Shown: positions 1 to 14,173 of the stretch, piece by piece
How positions within the stretch are numbered: the first letter of the stretch is position 1
Layout of the letters: the number at the start of each line of letters is the position of its first letter
DNA from: Chrysomallon squamiferum
Lineage: Eukaryota; Mollusca; Gastropoda; Neomphalida; Peltospiridae
Reading direction: 5' to 3'
Length of the DNA stretch: 52,500 bases
NCBI GenBank assembly: GCA_012295275.1
Contig: CM022668.1
Location: forward strand, 8,036,818 to 8,089,317
Notes under the pieces: model-generated
What the model saw: the letters and a program-made list of their open reading frames with translations, nothing else
Told to the model about the DNA's origin: nothing
Database searches by the model: none
Made by a program: the position numbers and the translations under genes

Positions 1-474
1 AATGGCGGACACACCAATCAATTTTCGTGACACGTTTTGAAATATGTGCCACGCCTATACGTACGTCTGCACGAATAAAATGAAAACTGTATATATACAT
101 AATACTTCTTTGTCACAGACATGTTCCTTTTGACGTGAAATACCTTAACAAATTAAACATCTGAACTGAAGTCATCCATTAAATCAAGACATTTTGTATT
201 TGTAATTTGGCGGTAAATGTCAAACAGGTATCGAGATATTTTTAATTAAATTATTTTAAATGTGAAATATTTTTCGACTTTTTCGCTCAAGATATTAAGA
301 ATAAAACCCTAGATTTTTATTTTTATTTTTTGTTTGTTTGTTTTCTTATTTGTTTTTATTTACTTACTTATTTGTTTATTTATATATTTACGTATTTATT
401 GTACTTTTTTTTATTTTTTTTCTCTTGACATCTGAAAATACAAAAATTACATTTACTAGAATCTTTAAAACAAA
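1..474. other. AT-rich non-coding flank
   Basis: No supportable gene. The stretch is AT-rich, with T-rich and TATT/TTTG-rich simple sequence from about 320 to 430. No exon with matched splice sites was seen on either strand. Confidence 0.6.
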
Positions 475-534
475 TTAAAAAAAAAAAAAAAAAAAAACAT
501 GAAGCAAAAATGCACGTTTGTGACTATTTAAATT

Positions 535-735
535 CACTAGTAGACTTGTTTCTAGTAGACTTGTTTCTAGTAGACTTGTTTCTAGTAGACTAGTTTCTAG
601 TAGACTAGTTTCTAGTAGACTTGTTTCTAGTAGACTAGTTTCTAGTAGACTTGTTTCTAGTAGACTTGTTTCTAGTAGACTTGTTTCTAGTAGACTAGTT
701 TCTAGTAGACTTGTTTCTAGTAGACTTGTTTCCAG
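535..735. repeat. 15-bp tandem minisatellite
   Basis: About 13 head-to-tail copies of a 15-bp unit of the form TAGTAGACTTGTTTC, with T/A variation in the middle (ACTTGT or ACTAGT). Because the unit is a multiple of three, the minus strand stays open across the array and would read as repeated L-E-T-S-L. That open frame is explained by the repeat, and flanking sequence gives no sign of a real gene. A poly-A run lies just outside at about 479-497. Confidence 0.9.
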
Positions 736-1094
736 TTCGCCACACACCTGCCATGCAGCGCTCGGTGTTGTTAATATCATATAACACGTGTCATGGCGAT
801 TACTCACAGCTGCGATTCACACATCGCCAACGACGACCGCGTGGCTTGTCGAAACTGACAACTTTGTAACAACAGAGGTGTCCAAAGCTTTCACACCCGA
901 AACACGCTTTTTAAAACAATACACATCGAGCCTGAGATAACCCAGAAATAAGAGCTGCTTCATGTCAGCCGGTGTCTAGTTTTGTCATTATTATCATCAT
1001 TGTCGTCGTTGTCGTCGACATCATCATCATCGTACTTATTAATTCGAGCACACACAAAAAAAAAAAAAAAAAAAAAAAAATGCATTGACTTACA

Positions 1095-1140
1095 CGTGAC
1101 ATAGACGAACGTTCTAACCACTAGGCTACAGTGTCAATGA
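1095..1140 (-). mobile_element. Truncated tRNA-derived SINE head
   Basis: On the minus strand the sequence contains TAGCCTAGTGGTTAGA, which matches the RNA polymerase III A box (TRGCNNAGTGG) as found in tRNA-derived SINE heads. No B box follows. The element runs into a homopolymer (poly-A on the plus strand, 1057-1080). This looks like a short remnant, not a working tRNA gene. Confidence 0.45.
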
Positions 1141-1399
1141 ACTTCATTAGAAACTGACATTTACAACAACAATCGACTGCAGTCACGTCAGATGAAGTGT
1201 CAGATTGGGAATATATTAATTACTTTAGTGATTAATGGCTTTCTGTATCACAAACCTTTTTCATAACGATGATCGCTTTAAATATTAATACCGAAAAAAT
1301 CATTATTGTTATTTAGTATGTTACGATTGTGATAGATCTGGTCATTGTGTTCTCGTCATCGTTTTTAATCATCATCATCGTCATCATCATCATCATCAA

Positions 1400-1460
1400 C
1401 AACATAATTCTTCTTCTTCGTCTTTGTCATCTTCTTCTTCTTCTTCTTCTTCTTATTATT

Positions 1461-1497
<37 letters not shown>

Positions 1498-3060
1498 CTG
1501 CTGTTGTTGTTATTATTATTATTATTATTTTACGAATCTATTTTACCTTATTCTAAAATTGCTTCTTGTCACAGGCTTCCTTTAAAGTAACGAAGTTCCG
1601 AACTGTCGATCGATGATGTTCAGTATTACGCCTAACGTTTATGACGTCATAATAGGTGAACTTTGACACGGATTATTAGTGATGCAGATACAGAATGTAG
1701 CAACAGCCTTCAGGTATTTCTGTTGTTGTTGTTGTACGTATTTTTAGGCATTCTCTCAATAATTAAAAACTAATAGTAATAACTAAATAAATAAAACCCC
1801 TGCTAACAAATATATACCATTCCGGCCATGAATACTTCATTATATTATAGTAAAACGTGTAATTTATTTTATACATACGAGTAACTTTTTGCATTGTATG
1901 ATATATATACTCACGTTTAAACGCATACACACACACATATACAGACGTATACACACACAATACACTTAGACAGATTCCTATATAGATAAATATGCACACT
2001 CCTGTGAGCAAGAGGCTAACATGCACTCACACACACACACACATATACATACATTATGTGTGTGTGTATTTGTGAGTGTGTACACACACGCACATACGCA
2101 CTCACACACACGCGCATTCATACATATAATTTATAAACATACTGAAGTACACGCATGCACACATACATGCTCGTTTTCTATGTATAGAAAAAGGAAAAAA
2201 AATATATTGCTGAATCAGCGAAATAAATATGAGATTTCGCTTGGGGGCATTTCTTCAATCTTCTTTATCATGTTTCTGGTTAAATAAATGCAGATGTATT
2301 AAACTGCACAAAGAAAAGATAAAGGAAAAAAATAAAGAAAAAATAAAGAGAGATTATAAAGAAAGAAAGAAAGAAAGAAAGAAAAAGAAACGAAGAAAAG
2401 AAAGAAAAAGAAACGAAGAAAAGAAAAAAAGAAAGAAAAAGAAAAGAAGAAAAGAAAGAAAAAGGAAACTATCACAGAGAGATAGCTTGTTATTTCTGTA
2501 ATGACCCATTTTCTATTCTGCCAAGCTTAGTTCAGATTTTTATTGCTGTGTTGAGAGCTGAAAAAAAAAAAAAAAAAAAATACATTTCAAGAACTGTGTG
2601 CCGGTTCAATAATACCAGTAGTAATAATAGTCGTAGTCGTTGTAATAGTAGTAGTAGTAGTTGTGTTACTATGGGCAGTAGTAATTATAGTGGTAGTAGT
2701 AATAGTATCAGCAGTAGTAGTAAAGAAGTGATGATAGGAGTGGTAACTAGGTGTAACACTAGCAAGGATGGTCTACTGCCAGTGCTACTAACAGCTGATA
2801 TTTCTAGTATGATAGTTAAAGCAGCAGCAACTATAGTTATAAAAATAATGAAGTAGTAGTTGTAGTAGTAGTTATAGTAATAGTAACAGTTGGACTAATA
2901 TAAGTACTCACTCATGTCCTCTCTCTTTCGTATTCTCTCTCTTTCTTTTTCTCTTTTTCTCTTTCTCTTTTTTTTTTTTTTCTCTTTCTCTCTTTCTTTT
3001 TCTTTCTCTCTTTCTTTTTCTCTTTCTCTCTTTCTTTTTCTCTTTCTCTCAAACAGTGTG
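1400..3060. repeat. Cluster of simple repeats
   Basis: A run of different microsatellites: TTC/TTG/TTA trinucleotides (about 1409-1530), CA/TG dinucleotides with ATAC interruptions (about 1928-2165), a purine-rich GAAA tract (about 2305-2465), poly-A (about 2562-2580), AGT/GTA trinucleotides (about 2605-2725 and 2850-2890) and a pyrimidine CTTT tract (about 2930-3050). Short open frames here are low-complexity products of the repeats. Confidence 0.85.
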
Positions 3061-3403
3061 TAATGAACTTTATCAAAATCTGATTCCCAGCTTTTTCAAA
3101 TTTACTATTATATGTATAAAAAAAGAAAAAATTCCTGGGGCTTTTACTTAACAAACATCATCTGGTCATTTCGGCTGTCAGATTCCTTTGTCCGTGTAAA
3201 TAATCCATCAGTTTTCTGGTATCATCGCACCCAGCAGGCCTATAATTAATACATAACACGATATGTTTCGCAGAAAATATTTGTCTTTGTTTAAACATCT
3301 GAGCTTTAATAATGATGGTTTTAATGGGTAGCCCGTATTTGCAAAGATCTCGAAGACTCAGCTACACGCGAAGGTCGCCTTACTTAAACAATACCACCGT
3401 TGT

Positions 3404-3486
3404 TAATCAATTTCGGAGAAAATCGTTGCCGGTTCCGAAAACAAAAGCCAATTTCGGCAAAAATCGTTAACGTTCGGAAACAAACG
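3404..3486. repeat. Two-copy direct repeat of about 40 bp
   Basis: Two adjacent imperfect copies share the pattern AATTTCGG, AAAATCGTT, then TCCGAAAAC/TCGGAAAC. They lie in a locally CpG-richer island (3180-3740) within AT-rich surroundings. No gene could be built here. Confidence 0.6.
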
Positions 3487-3739
3487 TCTACAGGATTCGT
3501 CTTGTTTCGAACGACCATAAACAAAATTGTTATGGCGTTGTGACAAATCCAATATGGCTGTAAGGAAGAGTAAACAAGCTGTCCGTCCGTCATTATGTCC
3601 CGTTTGAAAATCGTTTTCTAGTGTTATTGGTAAACACAAGTAACGTCGTGTACCAGAAGTGATGACAAAAGCAGATTGTGTCGCCAGAGGCGCGAACTTC
3701 CAGACGACAAACCCAGCAGAGATTGATAAACAAATCATT

Positions 3740-4095
<356 letters not shown>

Positions 4096-5285
4096 TGAAT
4101 ATTTTGGCTGACATACTGATAATATTGCAGACTTTTCAAACATTACGAGTATGTGTTTCAGTACGTCTGTATGTGTCGGTTCATCTGTTAATGTTTGTGT
4201 GTCCACCCATGTGTTTTCGAGACTTCTGTACATGCAGACACATGTTAAACAGTCCAGCCAATGAAAACAACAAAAATTACAGACGTATATACATTTTCCA
4301 TCTTTTAACCTTTCGTTTACAGAACCCGCAATTACATGTACACATGCTAACATCTGTGACCAAAAGCAACACAAAAAACAAAATAATAATAATAAAAAAT
4401 AAAAAAATATATATATATCCTGCCAAAAAAGCAGAGCTTCTTCAAAGTTGTCCTCTTCAACTCGAGTCTATCAACTTTAAAGGAAACACCAAAGTATTTC
4501 GCTGCTCGTTATATCGCTAATTTCTAAACACAAAAAGACCGCTGCACGGCGCGCTGTTTACCTAAGTGGACAGTGTGTTATTGTGCGGCGCATCAGAGTG
4601 TATTGACCGGTTTATTCCACAATGGCGGCTCGGGTAATTCCAATATGGAACCACTTTAACGGTCAATGAACAACGGTCTTATTTAAGGAGTGATTTTGGG
4701 GAGACTTCCGTTTATTCGAGCTCAGAGAAATAATGGATTGGTAAAATAAAAGGAAAAAGAAAATTTGTTGTCATGGAAATTCGACAAGGGTCCTCGTGAG
4801 ATCGGCGGTTCTGGCACTGACAATGGACGTTTATAATTTGTCCTTGAAAGGAAAATTAAAAATCGTTTTAACTTGAGCTGTTTTTCTGAGATAATTGCTG
4901 ATAAATAAATGGAGTCTGTTATTATCCGTTCTTCAAGATCAGTCATGACTAATCTGACCATATCAGTTCTCCCATATTTCTAATTCGAACCCGCGACTTT
5001 GTAGTTACTCTCGTTCCCGAAGACGCAGTATTTATTCGTGTTGTAAGCAGCGATGTTACATAAATTAGTAACGCGGTTAGTTTCCCCCAGGATGCAGATA
5101 TACGAGAGAAAACCTCACATTTGCATTTAACCGTCTTTACACAGAACATTTCACTTCTAGTTACTTTTGTACCAAATGAACTCAGCTTCCGTATTCAGAT
5201 GTTAGGTTCACGCGTACTAAATAGCAGTAATTTACTGAGTCACATGCCTCGTATTGAACGATTTTTCAGTCGTCAGTTTAAAATA
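4096..5285. other. Unassigned region without a recognisable gene
   Basis: Mixed-composition DNA with a CpG-richer patch around 4530-4700. No exon with splice sites and a recognisable product was found. One GGTTCGAAT-like box on the minus strand near 4983-4993 resembles a pol III B box but has no A box at the right distance. Confidence 0.5.
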
Positions 5286-5292
5286 AAAATAT

Positions 5293-5323
<31 letters not shown>

Positions 5324-5725
5324 TTCAGTCGTTTGAAATAGATAAATAAATAAATAAACATAAACAAACAAACATATATATAAATATAACTAAATTATGC
5401 AATAATGATATAGATATACATCGACACACAAACACACATAATTTGTGACTCAGTCTGTCGAATATGAAACGTGTATAGATCTACAGGCGTTCAAGCATAT
5501 CTGCTGTGGACACAAAAATGCCACCTAGTAAAAATGGTTTCCACAGCTCCTAATTCTAGCCTCCATTGGTTGGATATAGCGACTACGGGTTCATTCGGCG
5601 ATAAATTTAGCAGTAAGCTACATTTTTGCACCATAGGCATTTTAGATTATATTTTCCTCACAGAATTGTTACTGTTATTGGTTGTTGTTGTCTTTTTTTT
5701 GTTTGTTTTTTTAATCATTTTAATG

Positions 5726-5776
<51 letters not shown>

Positions 5777-5780
5777 TGTA
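5286..5780. repeat. ATTT and ATT microsatellites
   Basis: An ATTT tetranucleotide tract (about 5288-5330) and an ATT trinucleotide tract (about 5727-5776), separated by unassigned sequence. Confidence 0.9.
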
Positions 5781-6460
5781 CGTGTTTGTGTGTGCGTGCG
5801 TGACCGTTTTAGATTCTTTATTGTTAGTTTTGTTTTTTATAATTCGTTTTAATCGTACAATTTTATTTTTTGTTTGTTTTGTTTATTTTGTAGTTGTTTA
5901 TGGCTGTTTTGTTTTTGTTGCTTTACATACTGACAGCGTTTGACACAACACTTTATGCTAATTTAATAAACCATACACAATGACAGTTACATCCTGTTGA
6001 TCAGCCAATCAAAGTAAGGGTTACATTTCGCTGATCGCGTAAGCGAACAGTGACTGAAATTCGAGATGTGATTGGACGCAGGGTTCAGTTCACTATTATG
6101 ACTACTTCGATAAAAGTAGACACGGAACAAAAGCATGGCTGATGTATGCTTCATTATTTATTTATCGTGCGTGTTATTAGACATATGATGAAAACCACCA
6201 ATTCATCGATTACATCGATCTTTTTCTCTCTCCATTAACGATTCAGCCGCGAAAACAAAGAGTTTGGGTGTTTTCAAACAGCGGCGAAAAGCATTTTATG
6301 CAAGTCAGCAGAAATTAATGAATAATGCTGAACAAAAGCTTTTTAGTGTGGCCGAACCGTAGCTGTTAACAGAGAAAATGTTAGAAAGAAAGATTGAATC
6401 ATATTACGTGTTTAACAACAACGTGACATGTTTTTAACAATAACAGTTATCAAGCGTCGT

Positions 6461-6557
<97 letters not shown>

Positions 6558-8150
6558 TTTCATAATCGTTAAATGCAGCCTATAATATGATCTTGGTATG
6601 GTTTCTGTACTCAAAGAGTAGAAAATCTTTTCAACGTTACCTAGTCGTACACAGAATAATCACAATTAGAAATTACTTCTTGTACTAGTGTTAGCAGTAA
6701 CTACAACAAACAGGATTAGCAGCAGAATCGTAACATTTAAATCATGGGTTTCCAAAATGTTCAGTCCACAGATGTCGCCTAGACAATTCAGACAATAAAA
6801 ATCATCGGAGGTCAATAACTCACATTTCAGAAATCACAGAGCCTCGTCGACTAGGGGTAGATTTACATTCTCGAGTTTTGAGATAAAATAAATACTGTAA
6901 TAAATATCCCAAACTTTGTATAACTTCAGAAGCTGTGTGCATTTTCTTATGACACTTTTCAGTTTTCCTTCATAATACGAACACTCTTTAATACAGAGTT
7001 AAAACTTACGTAAATAGATGGCTATATTTTGTACCGGAATTACAATTTTTTTTAGAGCTTTAAAGATCTACCCGCCATGATGCTAGCATAACATACCCAA
7101 GAGCTAATATCTTCAGCTGAATATAAACGATTAAGAGATTAATGGATTTTTCAAGTCGACAGCGTTGAAATGTTGTTAGTTTTACGATAAACATCTCTCA
7201 CTATACTCGAGCGACAAAGGTTTTTTAAAATTTCATAAGATGAGACTTCAACTCCGCTGGTGGTCAGAGAAAACAAGCTGCCAATCAATTCACTGATTGC
7301 TAAACTGGATGAAAGAAAATGGATTTCCATTGTGTGGGTGAATTACATCCAGGTTTGATGGATTAGCGACAAGTCGACACTTTTATTTAACTCTTAATTA
7401 AAATGTTTCGCTCGTGATTCCTGTGAACGTGTCCGGCTTCAACGATGTCACGAAATGATTTTCATTTGTTCTTTATTCATAGTCGACTACAGGCCGGGTC
7501 ACCGTTCTTTTTCATGTTGATGATCCACGGCGTTTTTATTATTATCATCATCATCATAATCATCATCATCGTAATCACCACCATCATAATCATCATCATC
7601 GTAATCACCATCATCATCATTATTATTAACATCAGCGTCATCATCGTCATCATTTTATTTTTATTGTTATTATCATCATCATAATCATTATCATCATCAT
7701 CATCATCATTATTTATAAGATTATTACCATCGACATAATTTTATTATTACCATTTCATAATCATCGTTATCATTTTTATTATTGATGTTGTTGTTACTGT
7801 TATTAATTAATTAATTAATTCAGTATAATGAAAGTTACAGTTCTGTTGCCACCTTTCTGAAATCAAGTTATTTGATACGTCGCTTACATTACTGCCTAAT
7901 CAGAGTAGTCAGTTTCTATACTGAACTTTTTACAGAAAAAAAACAAATGAATAATTAAAACTGATCGAAGCTATTTCTGCCGCTAAAAAGAAATGTTTAG
8001 AAAACGAAATTAGTATAAACATGATTTATGTTTCTTATTAACATAATATGAATATTTATGTTTATGTATAATTAGTTTATTAAAATTTATGTTTTTTTTA
8101 TGTAGCGCTGTTTTAGTTCAGGACAACAATTACTTCCTTAGCGACATGAG
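5781..8150. other. Gene-poor region with CT and TCA repeats
   Basis: Contains a (CT)n tract at about 6464-6560, an ATC/TCA-rich tract at about 7536-7720 and an ATTA tract near 7802-7820. Between them (5800-6460 and 6560-7440) no gene was recognised. 5960-6120 is slightly GC-richer but lacks a convincing ORF. Confidence 0.6.
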
Positions 8151-8153
8151 AAG

Positions 8154-8294
<141 letters not shown>

Positions 8295-8472
8295 TAAGAA
8301 AAAGATATTCTGAGACAAGAAAGACAAAACAAGAGGCAGAGACAGAAAGAAACTGTAATCTGAAACAAGACTCAAACATTCTTAAACAAACATACATTAT
8401 CTTCATTATTTTAGCAAACTGTTTCGTACAATAACACAAAGAGTTGTATCCCTTGTACACAAAGACGTAAGA

Positions 8473-8915
8473 CTACGTACACCGATCCAACCAAGAATGA
8501 TCCGCTGCTTCTTTACCGCCCTGTGCAAGGTCGGTGACTGTGAACCAGTCAATCGATACTGATTTATCCTGAGTAAACGGACCACTCTTTGCACGAGCGT
8601 CGACATCAGAGAACAGCACGTTCACAATATCCCACTGGTGATAAAAATTATCCAAATGACGACTACCTCGCAGGCTGATCAGCGGGAAGCGGCACAAAGT
8701 CACGTACGTGCAGAACTCATTCATTAAGACTTGTTTATCATCCAGGAGAACTAGAAATTGCACTGATAATGTTTTCTAGAGTAACGATGGTGCCAGCTAG
8801 CTTCTTATTGATAAGACATGACGGGGACAAACTTCAAGTACTTTTTGTTTGATGTAGGCGATATGAAGTTAAACAAAGATTTGTCAAAAAGCAAAGGCTT
8901 TACGAAATGAGACAT
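8473..8915 (-). pseudogene. Decayed coding sequence, family unknown
   Basis: Two protein-like segments lie in line on the minus strand. The first starts at an ATG at 8915, reads 36 residues (begins MSHFVKPLLF, ends KFVPVMSYQ) and hits TAA at 8805-8807. The same frame resumes as EASWHHRYSRKHYQCNF before TAG. A second segment, one frame away, is open from about 8760 to TAG at 8473-8475. It is well balanced in composition (contains NFYHQWDIVNVLF and GGKEAADHSWLDR). The simplest reading is one coding stretch broken by an in-frame stop and a frameshift near 8750-8757. A very short intron is an alternative but no good donor was seen. I do not recognise the family. No further exons were found between 8916 and 11278. 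Confidence 0.4.
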
Positions 8916-9600
8916 TTTCTTTTATCTCACTGTGTCTGTACATACGTGTGCACTTCTCTAAATCTTTGCTCTGTATCTTTCTCTGTAATTACGTATGTCT
9001 CTTTGTTTACATATCCCTCTCTTTCTGAGTATAGTTCCTTTCTTTTTCTAAGTCCTTGAATACATATGTGTGAAATGTCTTCATTCGTGTATTTCTTTTT
9101 CTTTTTTCATACAGATAGATAGATAGATAAATAGGTAAATAGGTAGGCAGATAGATTATAGACATAGATATACAGATTATAGCTATAGCTGCAGATATAA
9201 TATTATGACTGAGTAGGTATGCACGTTGACATCTGTGTTATTTGTGAACCAGAGATGTATCTGCACAAATTTATTCTTCTTTTGAGAACAGCTAAAATTA
9301 TTTTTAAAACATCTTTTGTAATTAAACGACTTATCTTCCTTTGAATATGTTTACAATCGAAATTTAATACTGAAACTATTACAAATTTTGTCAAATAAAA
9401 TTATCTTTAGCTGAATGACTCTGGGAAATAAAACACGACTTAATATATGAAGATTCGTTCTACACGGTGCAAGAGAGATAACTCTTGAAAGTATAAAACG
9501 GAAAAACAAGAACAAAAAAAAAGTTACAGTATTATACGTTCGTTTCCCTGATGTATTTACTCACGAATTTTCAAACCGATAATTCAGATTTCATTTCTGT

Positions 9601-9698
<98 letters not shown>

Positions 9699-9901
9699 AA
9701 TTGTTATAATATTATGCTTATTTATTTACTTATAATTACGTCTTATTACCTTAACGTTGTTTTGTTGTTGTTAATTTTGCTATCTTTTTTTGGTTTTTAT
9801 TCTATTTTAATTTTTTTTTGTTACGATTTTGTAGTAGATTTATTTATTTATTTATTTGTGTGTGTGTGTTGTTGTTTTTTTGAGTGCCTGTCTGTGTGTT
9901 T

Positions 9902-9959
<58 letters not shown>

Positions 9960-10686
9960 AAGTTTTTTCGTTTTTTTTTTATTTCAGTAATACATTTATT
10001 CACATTTTGTCTTGCATCTTTCCCACTGTTGTAAATACAGTGTTTTAACTGATTACACTGTAATACACAATGTTTGCTTAAATATACTACTAGTATTAGG
10101 AACGTGTGTTTACATATGTATGTATGTGTCTGTGTGTGTGTGTGTGTCTACATACACAAAACATGTACATTTACAGATAGATACACAGAATAAAAACACT
10201 CAAATATACTTTCATTCGTACATAATTACATACAATGATTCTATACAGTCAAAAAATAATAATAATAATTAAAAAAATATAAATTTTGCAGTGATTAAAA
10301 TTTATTAATACACACAAAAAAATGTAGTACAAAAATAAGTTTTCAAAATATAGTTACAAACATTTTACAGAAACAAAATCCAAACTCTTTGAGATGTACA
10401 TAAAGTCACAAATATATACAAAAACATTAATTAGATACACTAAAATTCAGCCACATAGATGAAGAAATATAGTTTTAAAAAAATGTTAAAGCGATTTTCT
10501 AAGTGTATATAACATATAGGTAAATACATTTAGAAACTATCCGACTACTGTATCACAGTCTGCTTGAATAAAACAGATAAGATCTGAAGTGTTAAAAATG
10601 CAGGGACTTCATAAGTTATTTTTTGGCTATGTTTGTTTTAAAATATTATAATTAGTTTTAAAAGAAGTGAAAAAATACAGACTCAG

Positions 10687-10738
<52 letters not shown>

Positions 10739-11278
10739 CAATAACAATAACAATAATAATAATAACAATAATAATAATAATAACTAATAATAATAATAAC
10801 AATAACAATAATAATAATAACAATAAGAATAATAATAATAATAACAATAACAATAATAATAATAACAATAATAATAATATAAAAAACAGTAACAATGATG
10901 ATGATGATGATGATGATTACTATTATTAGTAGTAGTAGTATTTTGTTATAGATGATGATAATGATAGTTACCATAATAGTATTTTAAAATGAAACGAAAC
11001 AAAACCACAATAAATAACGTAACAACAAAATTCAGATGGAAACCGTGTAACTAAATAATCCCTTTATTTATTTATTCATTTATTATACTTTTTAAATTTA
11101 TTTATTTATTTATTTATCTATTTATCATTAAATTATATTTTTGATAATTTCTGAGACCTAGATTGTTGAATTTCAGTTGAATCTTCGTCTTCTTCTTTTC
11201 TTCATTTGTAAGACCTACATTAATCAGGTGCATAGTTCATCAATCATTATATTTACAACTGTGTTTATCTTTAGATTT
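8916..11278. other. Spacer with microsatellites
   Basis: No gene supported. It holds a TAGA-like tract (about 9111-9160), TTG then TTA tracts (9600-9695), a (GT)n tract (about 9903-9957), TG/CA-rich sequence near 10130-10150, and a long AAT/AAC compound array (about 10686-10900) followed by GATGAT and AGT tracts to about 10945. ATTT repeats at about 11060-11120 could supply AATAAA on the minus strand downstream of the CUB gene. Confidence 0.6.
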
Positions 11279-11928
11279 TTACCCATAATACTGCGGGGGC
11301 GGACTCGAATAATTCGCCGGGGGTGGCGTGATAGATTCATACGGGGGTGGCTGACCATCTGGGTAAACAGCAGGGGGCGTTATATCGGAAACTCCACCCT
11401 GGTAATCGTGATACCCGCTTTGATGTCCGAACGATGCCGGAGTCCGGGTGGCTGCGAACTTTCCGCTGTTGTTTGACGCCTGCGCGGTTGCCACGTGCTG
11501 CTGATACGCGGACGGGACGTTGGCGACTGGGTTGACGAAGGAGTACGGCGGCGGCATTGGCGGCCGTACAGCGGCGATCGTACGTGATCCATGAATTCGT
11601 ATCCGTTTTTTAGCGTTGCCCTTCGCTATCGCTACTATGACAACAAGCGCGATAACTGCTAACACGATTGTCCCGATGATGATACCAATGATCGTCCCCA
11701 CGGAGTGGCCTTCGTCTTTGTCGCAGACGTCTTCGCTGTTGGTCTTCTGACTACCTGAAGAAGAAAAGTGCACACAAAATGAGGTATTAGTAAGAGCAGT
11801 AACAACAACAACAACAAAGTTACAGTAGCATTAACGCCGAGTATAACGACAATGACAATAACCTACAACAACAGCAACGACAATGACAATAACCTACAAC
11901 AACAGCAACGACAACAACAACAACAAAA

Positions 11929-11967
<39 letters not shown>

Positions 11968-13092
11968 CAACAACAGCATAATACAGGTGCTAGTGTATAA
12001 TGTTGCTTCAGATTTTATTATACTGATTAAAAAAAAAACCTGGAACGGAAATATAAAACCTGGTTTCTCGATATGAAACTGTTTTTTATTATTTATTTTC
12101 TAAATTAGAGTCCCTCCAAGAATAATTAATTAATTAAAATAAGTAAATAGATAAATAAATTGGTAGTGATAGTAGTAATACTGGATAGTAGTGGTAGTAG
12201 TAGTAATACTAGTAGTAGTTGTAGTAATAGTAGCGGTAGTTGTAGTTGTTGATGTAATAGTAGTAATAGTTATATTAGCAGTAGTCGTTACAGTAGTAAC
12301 AGTTTTATTTTTCACAGTAAATCGTTGATGATGTTATCAAATAAAAACATGAGAACGACAGAGATATCGTGGTCGATGCTGTAAAATAACTTACTCCAGA
12401 ATTTTGCTTTAAAGCCTCTTTCGCTGACGCTGCTGTCGCTGCTGAAAAAGATGGTCACTGTGTTGGAGCTGCTGACGAAACATGGCTCCGACGTGTCGCA
12501 GAATTTTCCCAGTAAAGGTGAACTGACAGAGGGACCTGAACAGTGAAAAATAAAACGATGAATGAATGAATGAATGAATGAATCAATCAATCAAAGATGA
12601 ATAAATGAATGATTGAATGGTGAATAAAAGACTGATAAATGATTGAATGGTCAATTAGTGAATAAATTAAAGAAAGGTAAATAAATGGACGAATGAATGA
12701 ATAATGAATAAATAATGAATGAGTGAAAGTATAGTGAAAAACAGACCGCTGGACAGACAGACAGACTAAATACAGAGAACTAAATATATGACAGACAGAA
12801 ATAAAATAGAAGGGTCAGATTTTACAAAATCGGCGACGAAAAATATACTACAGAATAAGTTAATTAAGATATTTAAGAAATAAATATTTCGTGGATGATA
12901 AAGATGTTGACGTACCATCAAAGACTTCAACGTAGTCGTACGCGCAGTGCAAGCTGCCCTCGATTCGGCTGTCGTAAAACTTGATGATGATGACGTCACT
13001 TGACGTGTTTGTGGTGATGAACCAATAGTCTGCTGATGAACTGAAACAGAAAACCTTCATCTGAATACATTTTATAATTTATATATTTATTT

Positions 13093-13144
<52 letters not shown>

Positions 13145-14136
13145 TTAAACTTTTAACAAAAAGCTTATATTTGTATATTTGCTGTAATACTACAACAGTA
13201 ACAACTACTATTACTACTACTACTACTACTACTACTACTGCCACTACTTTTATTATTATTATTATAAGTTACTATTACTACTACTGCTATTACTGCAACT
13301 ACTACTACTAATGGTCATGATGATAACGATGGTGTTATTAATAACTTGCCACGTATTTATTATTATTATTGCTGTTGTTGTAACTGTTGATGTTATTGTT
13401 ATTATTGTAATACCTTATTATTAACAAAGATTGAATTCAAAAATACCTTTACTTTAACGTATCCATGTAGAAACAAAAATAAAAATAATGATGATATCAT
13501 TATGATGTCAAAGATAACGCTGATGATTATGTTAACAACAACCAATAATGATGTTGTCAATGATGATATCAACAACGACGACGACGACAAATAAAAATGG
13601 AGCTACTTACTCATAATAATTATTTGGATAATTAACAGACGTGAAATATCCTGCTGTGTCATTGGCTATCAGATTAGTCACCAGTGACGTCACATGAGTA
13701 TTACCTGCAATACAAGAACAGGCTAATTATAACACCTTTGTTACACCTGTATTTGTACACACCTGTATTTTTATGTAATAATCAGTGGACATAGATCTGA
13801 GGATAGTGCTTTCAGTTTCTCTACATTTTAATTATTTCTCGTCCTGACCAGTTTTTATTAAAACGATTTCAACAAAGAACACACAAAGTGTCAAGTAACT
13901 GGTTCTTCTGTTGTGAAATAATCATAAATACATAAACTAGTTTAAATGTCTCGATCGTGATCTTGTGCCTGTGCCTGTGCGTGTGTGTGTTTGTATGTGA
14001 GCTTGTGCGTGTGTGTGTGTGTGTTTAAGAGAGAAGGATAGGTGGCGTTACAAGTAAGGTTTAATACATAAATGTTTTGTATGTAAGTGTGTATAATATA
14101 TGTGCATGTGTATATATGTGTGCCAGTGTGTGTGTG

Positions 14137-14173
<37 letters not shown>

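Noticed and set aside
3403-3738. A 111-codon minus-strand open frame in a CpG-richer patch
   Set aside because: Spans a direct repeat, overlaps a second open frame, and shows no domain, splice context or coding-like composition.
4949-5149. Possible tRNA gene or SINE with a GGTTCGAAT box on the minus strand
   Set aside because: No A box at the proper distance and no cloverleaf could be drawn.
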